Shown: positions 25,455-34,317 of the stretch, in pieces | How the letters are laid out: each line of letters begins with the position of its first letter | How positions within the stretch are numbered: position 1 is the stretch's first letter | Assembly: GCA_024636315.1 (NCBI GenBank) | Contig: JAGXHJ010000104.1 | Location: forward strand, 1 to 34,317 | Direction of reading: 5' to 3' | DNA from: Methylophaga sp. | GTDB lineage: Bacteria > Pseudomonadota > Gammaproteobacteria > Nitrosococcales > Methylophagaceae | Length of the DNA stretch: 34,317 bases | Program-made: the position numbers and the translations under genes | The notes under the pieces: model-generated | Databases searched by the model: none | What the model saw: only the letters and a program-made list of their open reading frames with translations | What the model was told of the DNA's origin: nothing

Positions 25455-25496
25455 TTGATCTAGGTCAAGGCTCCTTGATTTAGCTATCCGTATACT
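25455..25496 (+). promoter_or_regulatory. FNR/Dnr box and -10 element of norC
   Basis: TTGAT-CTAG-GTCAA at 25455-25468 matches the TTGAT-N4-ATCAA box with one change. TATACT at 25491-25496 is a good -10. A transcript start near 25503 puts the box centre at -41.5, the standard class II activation position. No -35 hexamer is evident, as expected for an activated promoter. Confidence 0.8.
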
Positions 25497-25529
25497 GCTA
25501 CCTCAAGTAATAAACTTAGGAGATGTGTG

Positions 25530-25967
25530 ATGAGAGAAACCTTTACCAAGGGCATGGCCCGCAATATTTATTATGGGGGAGGAATATTCTTCTTGCTGGT
25601 ACTTATTGGATTATCTGTTGATACGGTTAGAAGCTTACCCAAAACCGATAATTCACAAAATCTGACTGAAACAGTCGCTGCAGGAAAAAGGGTCTGGGAA
25701 GTTAATAATTGTATTGGCTGCCATTCTTTACTCGGTGAGGGCGCTTATTTCGCACCGGAACTCGGCAATGTTTATACGCGGTTTGGTGAGAGCACTGAGA
25801 ATATAAAAGCATTCATAAAATATCGCCCTGTTGATGGGATCCCTGGTCGACGGAGTATGCCGCAATTCAATTTAACAGAAGAGGAATTGGAAGCCATTGC
25901 TCAGTTTCTAAAGTATACCGATGGTATCAAGACTGCCAGAAACTGGCCACCAAATATTCAAGGTTAA
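25530..25967 (+). CDS. norC: Nitric oxide reductase cytochrome c subunit NorC
   Basis: 145 aa. NorC passes electrons to NorB. One N-terminal membrane anchor (about residues 13-30) precedes a periplasmic c-type cytochrome domain. The haem motif is C61-x2-C64-H65 (CIGCHSLLGEGAYFAPELGNVY), and M110 in RRSMPQFNL is the expected axial ligand. I chose the ATG at 25530, with AGGAG 7 bases before it, over the GTG one codon earlier. It has its own Dnr-type promoter and is followed by norB after 15 bases. Confidence 0.95.
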   Translation: MRETFTKGMARNIYYGGGIFFLLVLIGLSVDTVRSLPKTDNSQNLTETVAAGKRVWEVNNCIGCHSLLGEGAYFAPELGNVYTRFGESTENIKAFIKYRPVDGIPGRRSMPQFNLTEEELEAIAQFLKYTDGIKTARNWPPNIQG

Positions 25968-27374
<1,407 letters not shown>

Positions 27375-27403
27375 GCTGTTTTAGATTGTCACAGTTAGAT
27401 CAT

Positions 27404-27435
27404 AAATATACCGTCATTCCAATGGCGGTATATTT
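27404..27435 (+). promoter_or_regulatory. Strong hairpin after norB
   Basis: A 15-bp stem (27404-27418 with 27421-27435, one G-U pair, two-base loop CC) lies 30 bases after the norB stop and just before the AGGAGG ribosome site (27439-27444) of the next gene. No U-run follows. It may stabilise or process the norCB part of the message or lower read-through. Confidence 0.65.
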
Positions 27436-27450
27436 CTTAGGAGGATAAAA

Positions 27451-27816
27451 ATGAACACAGATGACTTACAATTAAAGCGTGCAACAAGCTCTGCCTTACT
27501 TTCACTGCTTAACTTGACCGCGTTACCGGTAATAGGTTTTATCGGCTTACTTTATGTGTATAGCAAAACCAAACCAAATACCATTGATCGCTATTATGCG
27601 GTGGTAGGTATAAAAACTAGTTTATTGGCAGGAATAGCCTTATTGTTGGTGACATTACTAGTGATCCTGCTAGGTGGCTTTGAGTCGCCGTTGACATGGG
27701 TTTATGTGACTTCTTATTTTGTTATTGTCCATGCCTCATTTATTTTATTCGCAACATGGACGCTAACGCGATCTTGGACAGGTGAGAAATTAAAAAGACA
27801 AATTTTATCAAAATAA
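27451..27816 (+). CDS. Small membrane protein of the nor cluster (A), function unknown
   Basis: 121 aa with three likely membrane helices, at about 15-37, 51-73 and 82-104, and basic ends (C-terminal GEKLKRQILSK). I do not recognise a named family. A DRYYAVVGIKTSLLAGIALL stretch after the first helix gives it a DUF4870-like layout, but the match is weak. It has an excellent ribosome site (AGGAGG, 6 bases before the ATG) and lies between norB and norE on the same strand, so it should be made along with the NO reductase. A role in NorBC assembly or stability is an inference from position alone. Confidence 0.75.
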   Translation: MNTDDLQLKRATSSALLSLLNLTALPVIGFIGLLYVYSKTKPNTIDRYYAVVGIKTSLLAGIALLLVTLLVILLGGFESPLTWVYVTSYFVIVHASFILFATWTLTRSWTGEKLKRQILSK

Positions 27817-27888
27817 CTTTATTAAAATCAAATGGCTAAGTATTAAAAGACTTTAAGCTGACCATTCATTATTTAAAATAAGATTATC

Positions 27889-28479
27889 GTGCCTACACCC
27901 ATAACCAATATTGAAGCTATAGAACCAAAACTACTGCCAGGTGACTTAGCCATTTGGTTATTTATTTTTATGGAGCTATTAGTTTTTGGCATCTTTTTCA
28001 TTATCTACGCCGTGGTGCGAATACAAAATATTGAATTATTTAATCACTACCAGTTAACACTCAATCGTGAATTAGGTGCAGCTAATACCCTATTACTCAT
28101 CACCTCTAGCTACTTTGTTGTTCGAGCCGTTCACGCAATTAAAGCTGATAATATTAAAAATTGTATCTATTGGCTTTATGGTGCTTTGGCTGGTGGAGCA
28201 GGCTTCTTGATCCTAAAATCATGGGAGTATGTTGATAAGTTTTCTGCAGGAATAAATTTAAGCACCAATACATTTTACATGTTTTATCTGTCTCTCACCA
28301 TGTTCCATTTTTTGCATGTGATATTAGGTATGGTGATCTTATTTGCTATAGCAATAAAAGCTAAACGCGGTGCCTATAGTGCTCAAAATCACCTAGGTGT
28401 GGAAACAGGCGCCTCGTATTGGCATATGGTTGATTTAGTATGGATCATATTATTTCCACTGGTTTATATAATTCGATGA
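27889..28479 (+). CDS. norE: NorE, cytochrome oxidase subunit III-like protein
   Basis: 196 aa with five likely membrane helices. It belongs to the haem-copper oxidase subunit III family; NorE is found with NorF beside norCB and improves NO reductase activity in Paracoccus. Marks: LLPGDLAIWLFIFMELLVFG, NTLLLITSSYFVVRAVHAI, FYMFYLSLTMFHFLHVILGM, and the C-terminal SYWHMVDLVWIILFPLVYI. The start is a GTG with a weak ribosome site; no ATG lies nearby that keeps the first helix. The stop overlaps the norF start (ATGA). Confidence 0.88.
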   Translation: MPTPITNIEAIEPKLLPGDLAIWLFIFMELLVFGIFFIIYAVVRIQNIELFNHYQLTLNRELGAANTLLLITSSYFVVRAVHAIKADNIKNCIYWLYGALAGGAGFLILKSWEYVDKFSAGINLSTNTFYMFYLSLTMFHFLHVILGMVILFAIAIKAKRGAYSAQNHLGVETGASYWHMVDLVWIILFPLVYIIR

Positions 28480-28736
28480 AAAACTATTACAACGTACATA
28501 CGATCTGGATAATAATGATGCTGTTAACGCTTTCGACTTATGCTGTCGGTAAGTCGGGTTATAGCGGAGTAATAGTTGTATTGTTTTTATTACTCACCGC
28601 TTTGATTAAAGGCAGTCTTATTATCCGTGATTTTATGGAATTAAAAGATGTATCACTGTTATGGCGCCTCATTATGTATGGCTGGTTATGGGCTGTGTGT
28701 TTAATTATTGCCGTTACTTATTTTATTAGCCTTTAA
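28476..28736 (+). CDS. norF: NorF, cytochrome oxidase subunit IV-like protein
   Basis: 86 aa from the ATG at 28476, which overlaps the norE stop as ATGA. A longer frame begins at 28440 inside norE, but the overlap start fits coupled translation. Three membrane helices are predicted, with the family pattern KSGYSGVIVVLFLLLTALIKGSLIIRDFMEL, as in PF03626 (prokaryotic cytochrome oxidase subunit IV), to which NorF belongs. It works with NorE at the NO reductase. Confidence 0.85.
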   Translation: MKNYYNVHTIWIIMMLLTLSTYAVGKSGYSGVIVVLFLLLTALIKGSLIIRDFMELKDVSLLWRLIMYGWLWAVCLIIAVTYFISL

Positions 28737-28748
28737 AGAGGATTATAA

Positions 28749-29216
28749 ATGACCACCGATAAAATTATATTAGAAGCCAATACTTTCCCACGAGTTGATA
28801 TTGATTTTATGAATAATACTCATTTTGATGAACTTATTCTGGTGCAAAAGCTAGGGCAACTTATTACCAGGTATCAACAACATCAAGATCCTAGCGATGA
28901 TGATGCTCAGCAAATCATACAAGCAATCGAAAACTGGATAGAGCATAGTCACAGTCATTTTTATCGAGAGAATGCTTTGATGCAGGAAGTCGGGTTTCCA
29001 ATGTATCACGTACATTCAGCGGAGCATGAGCATGTTTTGGTCGACATGGTAGCGGTATTCACTTCTTGGAAAAACAACCATGATATCGAGGCGCTGGCCG
29101 ACTATGTTTTTTCTGCTTGGCCAAGGTGGTTTAATAATCATGTAAAGACAATGGATCTAATGACGGCGCAGTTTGCCGTCATGAATGGCTACAGTCCAAA
29201 TTCAGTCCCTTCTTAA
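28749..29216 (+). CDS. Bacteriohemerythrin
   Basis: 155 aa, a stand-alone four-helix hemerythrin with a di-iron site. The ligand pattern is complete: H25 in the NTHFDEL helix, H70-x3-E74, H89-x3-H93, and H131-x4-D136. Such proteins bind O2 reversibly, and some bind NO. It has an AGAGG ribosome site and sits inside the nor operon between norF and norQ, so a role in binding NO or O2 near NorBC or NirK, or in iron supply to NorB, is plausible but inferred. No signal peptide is seen, so it should be cytoplasmic. Confidence 0.9.
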   Translation: MTTDKIILEANTFPRVDIDFMNNTHFDELILVQKLGQLITRYQQHQDPSDDDAQQIIQAIENWIEHSHSHFYRENALMQEVGFPMYHVHSAEHEHVLVDMVAVFTSWKNNHDIEALADYVFSAWPRWFNNHVKTMDLMTAQFAVMNGYSPNSVPS

Positions 29217-29231
29217 ATAAATGAGCTCACA

Positions 29232-30035
29232 ATGAACATGAGTAAAAACAGAGACGATATTCCTTATTATCAAGATCAACACAATGAAATTGAGTTGTTC
29301 GAGCACGCTTATAATAATCAGTTGCCTCTATTGATAAAGGGGCCAACAGGTTGTGGTAAAACACGGTTTATTCAGCATATGGCCGCCAAACTTGGTCGTC
29401 CTTTGTATACCATCGCTTGTCATGATGATCTTACTGCTGCAGATCTCGTTGGTAGACATCTAATCGGGGATGGTGAAACTTATTGGCATGATGGGCCACT
29501 TGCTAAGGCTGTACGTGAAGGCGCTATTTGTTATTTAGATGAAGTGGTCGAAGCACGAAAAGACACCACGGTGGTATTGCATCCATTGTCTGATGACCGT
29601 CGTATATTACCAATAGAACGAACCGGCGAAGTACTGCATGCTCCACCTGAATTTATGCTGGTTGTCTCCTATAATCCAGGTTATCAAAACTTGCTGAAAG
29701 GCATGAAGCCTTCCACTCGACAACGTTTTGTTTCGATGCGTTTTAATTATCCTGATAGTGAAACAGAAACAAAAATTATTCAACAAGAGACGAGTATTGA
29801 TAATGCGACGGCGACGAAGCTTATTGAATTAGCGCATGCCTTACGTGTGCTTAAAGATCATGATTTGGAAGAATCTGCTTCAACTCGCTTATTGGTTTAT
29901 GCCGCGACCTTAATCAATTCAGGTTTTGATCCCATTGAAGCTTGCCGCGCAGCCATTATAGAACCTCTTAGTGATGATGAAAAAACAGTGGAAGCCTTAA
30001 TGGAAGTAGTTAAAGCAAAAATGGATCTTAGCTAA
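29232..30035 (+). CDS. norQ: NorQ, MoxR-type AAA+ ATPase
   Basis: 267 aa, the usual length for NorQ/NirQ. Walker A GPTGCGKT at 37-44, Walker B AICYLDEVVEARKD near 96-109, and the sensor block FMLVVSYNPGYQN. The region THE to LVGRHLIGDGETYWHDGPLAKAV has the pore-loop character of the CbbQ/NirQ/NorQ group. With NorD it inserts the non-haem iron FeB into NorB. Another in-frame ATG lies two codons in (29238). Followed after one base by the next small gene. Confidence 0.93.
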   Translation: MNMSKNRDDIPYYQDQHNEIELFEHAYNNQLPLLIKGPTGCGKTRFIQHMAAKLGRPLYTIACHDDLTAADLVGRHLIGDGETYWHDGPLAKAVREGAICYLDEVVEARKDTTVVLHPLSDDRRILPIERTGEVLHAPPEFMLVVSYNPGYQNLLKGMKPSTRQRFVSMRFNYPDSETETKIIQQETSIDNATATKLIELAHALRVLKDHDLEESASTRLLVYAATLINSGFDPIEACRAAIIEPLSDDEKTVEALMEVVKAKMDLS

Positions 30036-30036
30036 G

Positions 30037-30414
30037 ATGATTAAGCAGTCATCAGAGGATAATACGGCTACGTTTGCAGAGGCATTTTTTATTGCCAACC
30101 TGCTGTTTGTCGGTGTTTTTTATCTGGCATTATGGATGCTGTACTTTCTACGTTATAAACAAACCTCGCTACTTGGCAGGCAGCATCTCAACCAAACATT
30201 ACTGGCTAGTAGCTTAAGTACGATGATTTTTCTCGCTATTAATAGTTATATTTTAATCACCAGCAATTATGCTTCGTTAACAGCATTATTTTCATTAGAA
30301 ATCTATTTCATGCTGATTGTGCCCTCGTTTTTATCTGCCGGAATCATCGGTTTTACTAAAGCGGTAAAGGGTTTGGACTTTAGTTATCCATTGATTGGTC
30401 AGCTCTCTAAATGA
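30037..30414 (+). CDS. Small membrane protein of the nor cluster (B), function unknown
   Basis: 125 aa with three likely membrane helices, at about 17-38, 53-75 and 82-106. I do not recognise the family. After the first helix there is a GRQHLNQTLLASSLSTMIFL stretch, placed like the DRYYAVVGIKTSLLAG stretch in the 121-aa protein after norB. The two may share a fold, but identity by eye is low. It starts one base after norQ, and its stop overlaps the next start (ATGA), so it belongs firmly to the norQ-norD transcript. Confidence 0.75.
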   Translation: MIKQSSEDNTATFAEAFFIANLLFVGVFYLALWMLYFLRYKQTSLLGRQHLNQTLLASSLSTMIFLAINSYILITSNYASLTALFSLEIYFMLIVPSFLSAGIIGFTKAVKGLDFSYPLIGQLSK

Positions 30415-30614
30415 GCATGCTCACCTGTAAACACTGTGGTGGAAATATTGAGGCACAACAAAGCACTTGCCCCAATTGTGGTATTCCCTTACCACCTAAT
30501 CATGCAACCCAAAAACAGCGAACGTTTATTGCGTGGTTTATCTTGTTGCTGATTTTTTGTTTTTTTATGATGATGTGGTTACCGCCTGATTGGTCACCCT
30601 TTGTCGGACAATAA
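30411..30614 (+). CDS. Zinc-ribbon single-helix membrane protein
   Basis: 67 aa. An N-terminal zinc ribbon with C6-x2-C9 and C20-x2-C23 (CKHCGG...CPNCGIPLPP) is followed by one membrane helix at about 40-56. It is placed between membrane protein B and norD; the start overlaps the former by 4 bases, and norD follows after 3 bases. The ribbon should face the cytoplasm. A scaffold or metal-related role for NorQ/NorD is conceivable but is inference only. Confidence 0.78.
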   Translation: MSMLTCKHCGGNIEAQQSTCPNCGIPLPPNHATQKQRTFIAWFILLLIFCFFMMMWLPPDWSPFVGQ

Positions 30615-30617
30615 GCC

Positions 30618-32450
30618 ATGTTAGAAGAGCTTGTAGGATCAACGTGGCACCGTTTTATTACCAAGCGATCTGACAATCAATACCCCGAAGCCATCGTTTA
30701 TTTGGATGATGTTCGTCACATCACAGGCATTTTTTTTCGTGCTCTAGGTGGTGAAGGTGGCTTGCGTGTAGAAAATGCTACCGATTCAGATGTTCATGCT
30801 AAGCGTACGTTATTACAAAGAATTGCTGGAACAGGTGATAAAACACAATATGCATGGCGAGACGAGGAAACACTGCGATTGCCACAAAGTATTGCCTTAT
30901 TCCCCACCAAAAAACTTAATATCGATCTTTATATATGGTTGACAGCCTTATCAGTAGTGTCTGTCGAGGAGGGTGACTGGATCAGTCGCAATCAATACCG
31001 TACGGCTAAAACCTTAGCGATATGGCCCGGATTGAAAAGACGTTATCACGATCTCCTTGCGGCTCACCTCGAACAACGGCCTAAGCCAACGATGTTATCT
31101 GCCGGTGAAGCCAAGCAAGAGTTAGCCATCTGCTTGGCACTCAATGATTCACAACAAAGTGTTCACCTAGACTATGCCAAGCGGCCACCTCAACCTGTAG
31201 TGCTCTGGTTGCATCCGTCGCCACCGGCTATAGAATTTAACGTGAGTAGACCTGTTCAAGATCCTGATTTACCCGAAGCCGCTCAAGATAAACCACAACA
31301 GAAACAACAAAAGCGTAAACAAGGTAATCGCACTGATATGCCCGAGGGTAATGATGGCTTGATGAGCTTTCGTTTGGAAAGTCTATGGAGCTGGGGAGAA
31401 TACAGTAAAGTCGATCGCACTAGTATTGAAGATGACGATGATGATGCTATGCAAACAGCGGAAGATATGGACAATATTACCGTCGCTCAAGATAGCCAAA
31501 CTACCTCCAGTAAAATCAAACTCGACCTTGATTTACCGGCTAGTCAATATGACGATATCGTGTTGGGAGAAGGTATTCCCGTTGATGAATGGGATTATAA
31601 AAAACAACGATTACAAAAAGATCATTGCCGAATTATTCCGATGACCGCCCGTGATGCTGAAGCCGTTGATTTGCCTGACAGACTTAAAGCACAGGCTCGA
31701 AAAATTCGTCGTCAATTTGAAATTTTACGGCCACAACGTCATTGGCTTAGCCGACAAAACGAAGGCTCTGAAATTGATCTGGAAAACTATATAAACTTCC
31801 TGACCGACCGTAAACATGGTCATGTGAATAGTGATACGCCGGTCTATCGTGATTTGCGTAATCAAAGTCGGGACCTGTCGTGTTTGGTGCTTGCTGATTT
31901 ATCCTTATCAACCGATGCCCATGTTAATAATACTTCGCGAGTGGTGGATGTTATTCGCGACTCTTTGTATTTATTTTCAGAAGCATTGAGTGTGACGGGA
32001 GATCGTTTTGCTTTACATGGCTTCTCGTCACGCAATCGTAGCCATGTTCGTTTTTATAACATCAAAGGGTTTGATGAACCATACAATGATAATGCACGAG
32101 GACATATCAATGCTATTCGTCCCGGTTACTACACCCGTATGGGTGCGGCTATCCGTCATGCCAGTCAATTGTTAGAAAAAGAAGCGACCAGTCAGAAATT
32201 ATTACTAATTATTACCGATGGTAAACCTAATGATTTGGATAAATATGAAGGTCGTTACGGCATAGAAGATACTCGCCAGGCGATCCTTGAAGCCGAAAAA
32301 AAAGGGCTACAACCTTTCTGTGTCACTATTGATGAAAAAGCAGAAGATTACTTACCCTACTTATTTGGCAAAAATGCCTATATTTTGATAAGAAATGCAA
32401 CAGAATTGCCGGCTAAATTACCTCAGCTCTACTTGCGTTTGACACGCTGA
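30618..32450 (+). CDS. norD: NorD, von Willebrand A domain NO reductase activation protein
   Basis: 610 aa, typical of NorD. The N-terminal region (about 1-210) is family-specific. A Q/K-rich and then acidic linker lies at about 215-310 (including an EDDDDDAM run). The C-terminal vWA domain is at about 415-605, with the MIDAS motif DLSLS (D-x-S-x-S), GDRFALHGFSS, YTRMGAAIRHA, and ITDGKPNDLDKYEGRYGIEDTRQAI. NorD partners NorQ in loading FeB iron into NorB. Last gene of the run before nirK. It ends at a TGA with a 341-base gap after it. That gap holds a weak inverted repeat ATGCAGG/CCTGCAT (32577-32606) and the nirK promoter. Confidence 0.93.
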   Translation: MLEELVGSTWHRFITKRSDNQYPEAIVYLDDVRHITGIFFRALGGEGGLRVENATDSDVHAKRTLLQRIAGTGDKTQYAWRDEETLRLPQSIALFPTKKLNIDLYIWLTALSVVSVEEGDWISRNQYRTAKTLAIWPGLKRRYHDLLAAHLEQRPKPTMLSAGEAKQELAICLALNDSQQSVHLDYAKRPPQPVVLWLHPSPPAIEFNVSRPVQDPDLPEAAQDKPQQKQQKRKQGNRTDMPEGNDGLMSFRLESLWSWGEYSKVDRTSIEDDDDDAMQTAEDMDNITVAQDSQTTSSKIKLDLDLPASQYDDIVLGEGIPVDEWDYKKQRLQKDHCRIIPMTARDAEAVDLPDRLKAQARKIRRQFEILRPQRHWLSRQNEGSEIDLENYINFLTDRKHGHVNSDTPVYRDLRNQSRDLSCLVLADLSLSTDAHVNNTSRVVDVIRDSLYLFSEALSVTGDRFALHGFSSRNRSHVRFYNIKGFDEPYNDNARGHINAIRPGYYTRMGAAIRHASQLLEKEATSQKLLLIITDGKPNDLDKYEGRYGIEDTRQAILEAEKKGLQPFCVTIDEKAEDYLPYLFGKNAYILIRNATELPAKLPQLYLRLTR

Positions 32451-32699
32451 TAAGCGGCTACAATTTTGAATAATACATGCTCGTGACCATTGGTAGTGCA
32501 CGTCTACTATTTCCGATCGCTCCTGTAACCAATACCTACCCAGTCTCTCACTTGCGCTAGGATAACTAGAATAGATATGCAGGGACGATTGAATAATTTC
32601 CTGCATTTCCAACTAGCTAGCGATACAACTGAAGTATCAAAATAGTTATGGCAAATAACCTAAGGATTGACTAAATATAGCTTATTTACTGTTCTTCGG

Positions 32700-32741
32700 T
32701 TGATCTACATCAAGGATAACCATAAGTATTTTAGGAATACT
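32700..32741 (+). promoter_or_regulatory. FNR/Dnr box and -10 element of nirK
   Basis: TTGAT-CTAC-ATCAA at 32700-32713 is a perfect match to the TTGAT-N4-ATCAA box. AATACT at 32736-32741 is placed as the -10, exactly the same distance from the box as at norC. The transcript would start near 32748, 44 bases before the first ATG. Confidence 0.82.
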
Positions 32742-32791
32742 GTGATTTAACATGAGTTACAACGTTATTAATAATAAACCTTGGAGACATA

Positions 32792-33922
32792 ATGATGAAT
32801 AATTTTACAAAATCAGGCTTAAGCATAGGGATTGTGACATCACTATTGGTCTTTTCGGCATCGTCATTTTCTGCTGAGTCGCCTGAGGTAAATTCTAGTA
32901 ACCCTGATAATTCATCATATATACAAGGACTTGAACGGATAACGCAAACCTTAGTAACACCACCGTTTTTGCCTGATCATACTCAGATAGCACAAGGAGC
33001 ACCGAAAATTGTTGAGATGACGCTGACAATTGTTGAAAAAGAAATGGAAGTTGCGCCAGGTGTATTCGCTCAGGCAATGACCTTCAATGGTTCGAATCCT
33101 GGTCCGATGATTGTTGTCCATCAAGACGACTACGTGGAGCTAACATTAAAAAATCCTATCACTAACTTAATGCCACATAATATCGATTTGCATGCTGCAA
33201 CCGGTGCAATGGGTGGTGGTGCTTTAACAAATGTAGCTCCGGGTCAACAGGCAATCCTTCGTTTCAAAGCAGACAAAGCGGGCGTGTTTGTTTATCACTG
33301 TGCACCAGGTGGCATTATGACTCCCTTTCATGTCGTTTCAGGTATGAATGGTGCGATTTTGGTATTGCCACGAGATGGTTTAAAAGATAACCATGGTAAG
33401 CCAGTAAAGTATGACCGAGCCTATTATATCGGTGAGCAGGGATGGTATTTACCTCAAGATAAAGATGGTAAATTCAAACGTTATGATTCACCTATAGCGG
33501 CAATGGCTGACACCCTAGAGGTAATGAAAACATTAACACCTACTCATATGACATTTAATGGCAAGGTAGGTGCTTTAACTGGGGACAATGCGATGAAAGC
33601 CAAAGTCGGCGAAACGGTTTTGTTTCTTCATTCACAAGCAAATCGTGATACCCGCATTCATCTGATCGGTGGTCATGGTGATCTTGTTTGGCCAGGTGGT
33701 TCATTTAATAATACGCCGACAGTTGATCGTGAAACATGGTCAGTAAATGGTGGTGAGGCAGGTGCCGCAATGTATACATTCAAACAACCTGGTCTTTATG
33801 CTTATGTTAATCATAATCTTATAGAAGCAATTATATTCGGCGCCGCGGCTCATGTGGTCGTTGAGGGTGAGTGGAATAATAATTTGATGGAGCAAGTTCA
33901 AAAACCTAGCCCGATTCAATAA
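32792..33922 (+). CDS. nirK: Copper-containing nitrite reductase NirK
   Basis: 376 aa periplasmic enzyme reducing nitrite to NO. A Sec signal peptide occupies about residues 1-28 (FSASSFSA before the mature part). Two cupredoxin domains follow. Type 1 copper ligands: H129, C170, H180 and M185 (in SGMNGAI). Type 2 copper ligands: H134, H169 and H341 (VNHNLIEA). Catalytic D132 and H290 ([13 protein letters not shown]) are present. A second ATG follows directly; GGAG is 5 or 8 bases from the two starts, so either may be used. Expressed from its own Dnr-type promoter and followed by a terminator. No nosZ, nap or nar gene is visible here. Confidence 0.96.
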   Translation: MMNNFTKSGLSIGIVTSLLVFSASSFSAESPEVNSSNPDNSSYIQGLERITQTLVTPPFLPDHTQIAQGAPKIVEMTLTIVEKEMEVAPGVFAQAMTFNGSNPGPMIVVHQDDYVELTLKNPITNLMPHNIDLHAATGAMGGGALTNVAPGQQAILRFKADKAGVFVYHCAPGGIMTPFHVVSGMNGAILVLPRDGLKDNHGKPVKYDRAYYIGEQGWYLPQDKDGKFKRYDSPIAAMADTLEVMKTLTPTHMTFNGKVGALTGDNAMKAKVGETVLFLHSQANRDTRIHLIGGHGDLVWPGGSFNNTPTVDRETWSVNGGEAGAAMYTFKQPGLYAYVNHNLIEAIIFGAAAHVVVEGEWNNNLMEQVQKPSPIQ

Positions 33923-34058
33923 AGTTTTTGGCGACTAAGTTTAATAAACAAATATTTTTGAAATAAGCATGATGAACTCTATTTTCTTAAACAATACAGC
34001 AAAATGTAGAGCGCTTAGTTCGCGTTGAGTTTTGAATAAATTTGACTATTATATACAA

Positions 34059-34091
34059 AGCCGATCGGCGATACACCGATTGCTTTTTTTT
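34059..34091 (+). terminator. Rho-independent terminator after nirK
   Basis: A G/C-containing stem pairs AGCCGATCGG with CCGATTGCT, with one bulge and one G-U pair, around loop CGATACA. It is followed directly by a run of eight T. It lies 140 bases after the nirK stop, ahead of the insertion sequence; the 33923-34058 stretch has nothing else clear. Confidence 0.72.
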
Positions 34092-34180
34092 GAGAAAAAT
34101 AAGCATTTATAAATAAATACGCTAGATTAATATTTTTGGGCTTAGTTATTGCAGACTAGTTATTATTTCTGTTGTTCAAT

Positions 34181-34317
34181 GAGACCTTTGCACGAAACCG
34201 GCAAAAACATACTAGAAATGAGATAATACACCCTACGGAAATCATCAGGAATGGGCTCATACATGGCGTGGAAAAACCTACAACAAACTAGTTTTGCCGA
34301 TTCAATGCTGATTGACC
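34181..34317 (+). mobile_element. Left end of an IS5-like insertion sequence (partial)
   Basis: The stretch starting GAGACCTTTGCACGA resembles the terminal inverted repeat of a group of IS5-family elements. It is followed about 80 bases later by the start of a transposase gene. The element runs out of the window, so the right end, target duplication and integrity cannot be judged. Confidence 0.65.
34263..34317 (+). CDS. IS5-family transposase, N-terminal fragment (partial)
   Basis: Eighteen codons are visible, beginning MAWKNLQQTSFADSMLI. This fits the N-terminus of IS5-family transposases (the W-K-x-L-x-Q-x-SFAD-x-x-L pattern). The ATG lies about 80 bases inside the presumed left terminal repeat, the usual layout. 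The rest is outside the window. Confidence 0.7.
   Translation, partial: MAWKNLQQTSFADSMLID

Noticed and set aside
25473-25487. Second possible Dnr box (TTGAT-TTAG-CTATC) before norC
   Set aside because: Only the left half matches; the right half does not fit ATCAA, and it would overlap the spacer of the better-placed promoter.

Overview
The window reads as a chromosomal segment of a moderately AT-rich gammaproteobacterium. The best pointers are the rnfABCDGE-nth operon, RoxA/YcfD, UbiK, PpnP, ComM, Rep and an AroG-type DAHP synthase. A formaldehyde-activating-enzyme (Fae) homologue hints at a methylotroph or a relative of one. NhaD and Rnf suggest a sodium-tolerant, possibly marine or brackish, lifestyle. 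The genus cannot be fixed from the sequence alone.

Region 1 (1-6300): the end of an unrecognised gene, a short NfeD-type protein, the ribosomal oxygenase RoxA, and a glycolate oxidase operon (glcD-glcE-glcF, minus strand). A PLP-dependent alanine/serine-glyoxylate aminotransferase lies head to head with glcD. Together these would turn glycolate into glyoxylate and then glycine. GlcE is much shorter than usual but keeps its C-terminal tail.

Region 2 (6300-18100, all minus strand): a one-domain asparaginase homologue, rep, comM, ppnP, ubiK, then nth at the end of a tightly overlapping rnfABCDGE operon (ion-pumping ferredoxin:NAD oxidoreductase), and aroG.

Region 3 (18100-23300) is a patchwork. 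It holds a MaoC-type hydratase gene behind a near-consensus sigma-54 promoter, the remnant of a SulP-family transporter, nhaD, a Fae homologue lacking the usual catalytic histidine, a YpfJ-type zinc metallopeptidase, and the 3' remnant of a DUF2339 membrane protein gene. Palindromic repeats and gene debris suggest a rearranged stretch.

Region 4 (23400-34100, plus strand) is a nitric-oxide/nitrite module: nnrS, a Crp/Fnr regulator (Dnr-like), norC, norB, a small membrane protein, norE, norF, a bacteriohemerythrin, norQ, a second small membrane protein, a zinc-ribbon membrane protein, norD, and nirK. FNR/Dnr-type boxes sit before norC and nirK at the same distance from their -10 elements, so both units are probably switched on together by the neighbouring regulator. 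NirK makes NO in the periplasm, NorBC reduces it to N2O, and NorQ/NorD/NorE/NorF assist NorBC. The roles of the hemerythrin and the three small membrane proteins are open; this is the most interesting part of the window. The window ends inside an IS5-like insertion sequence just after nirK.
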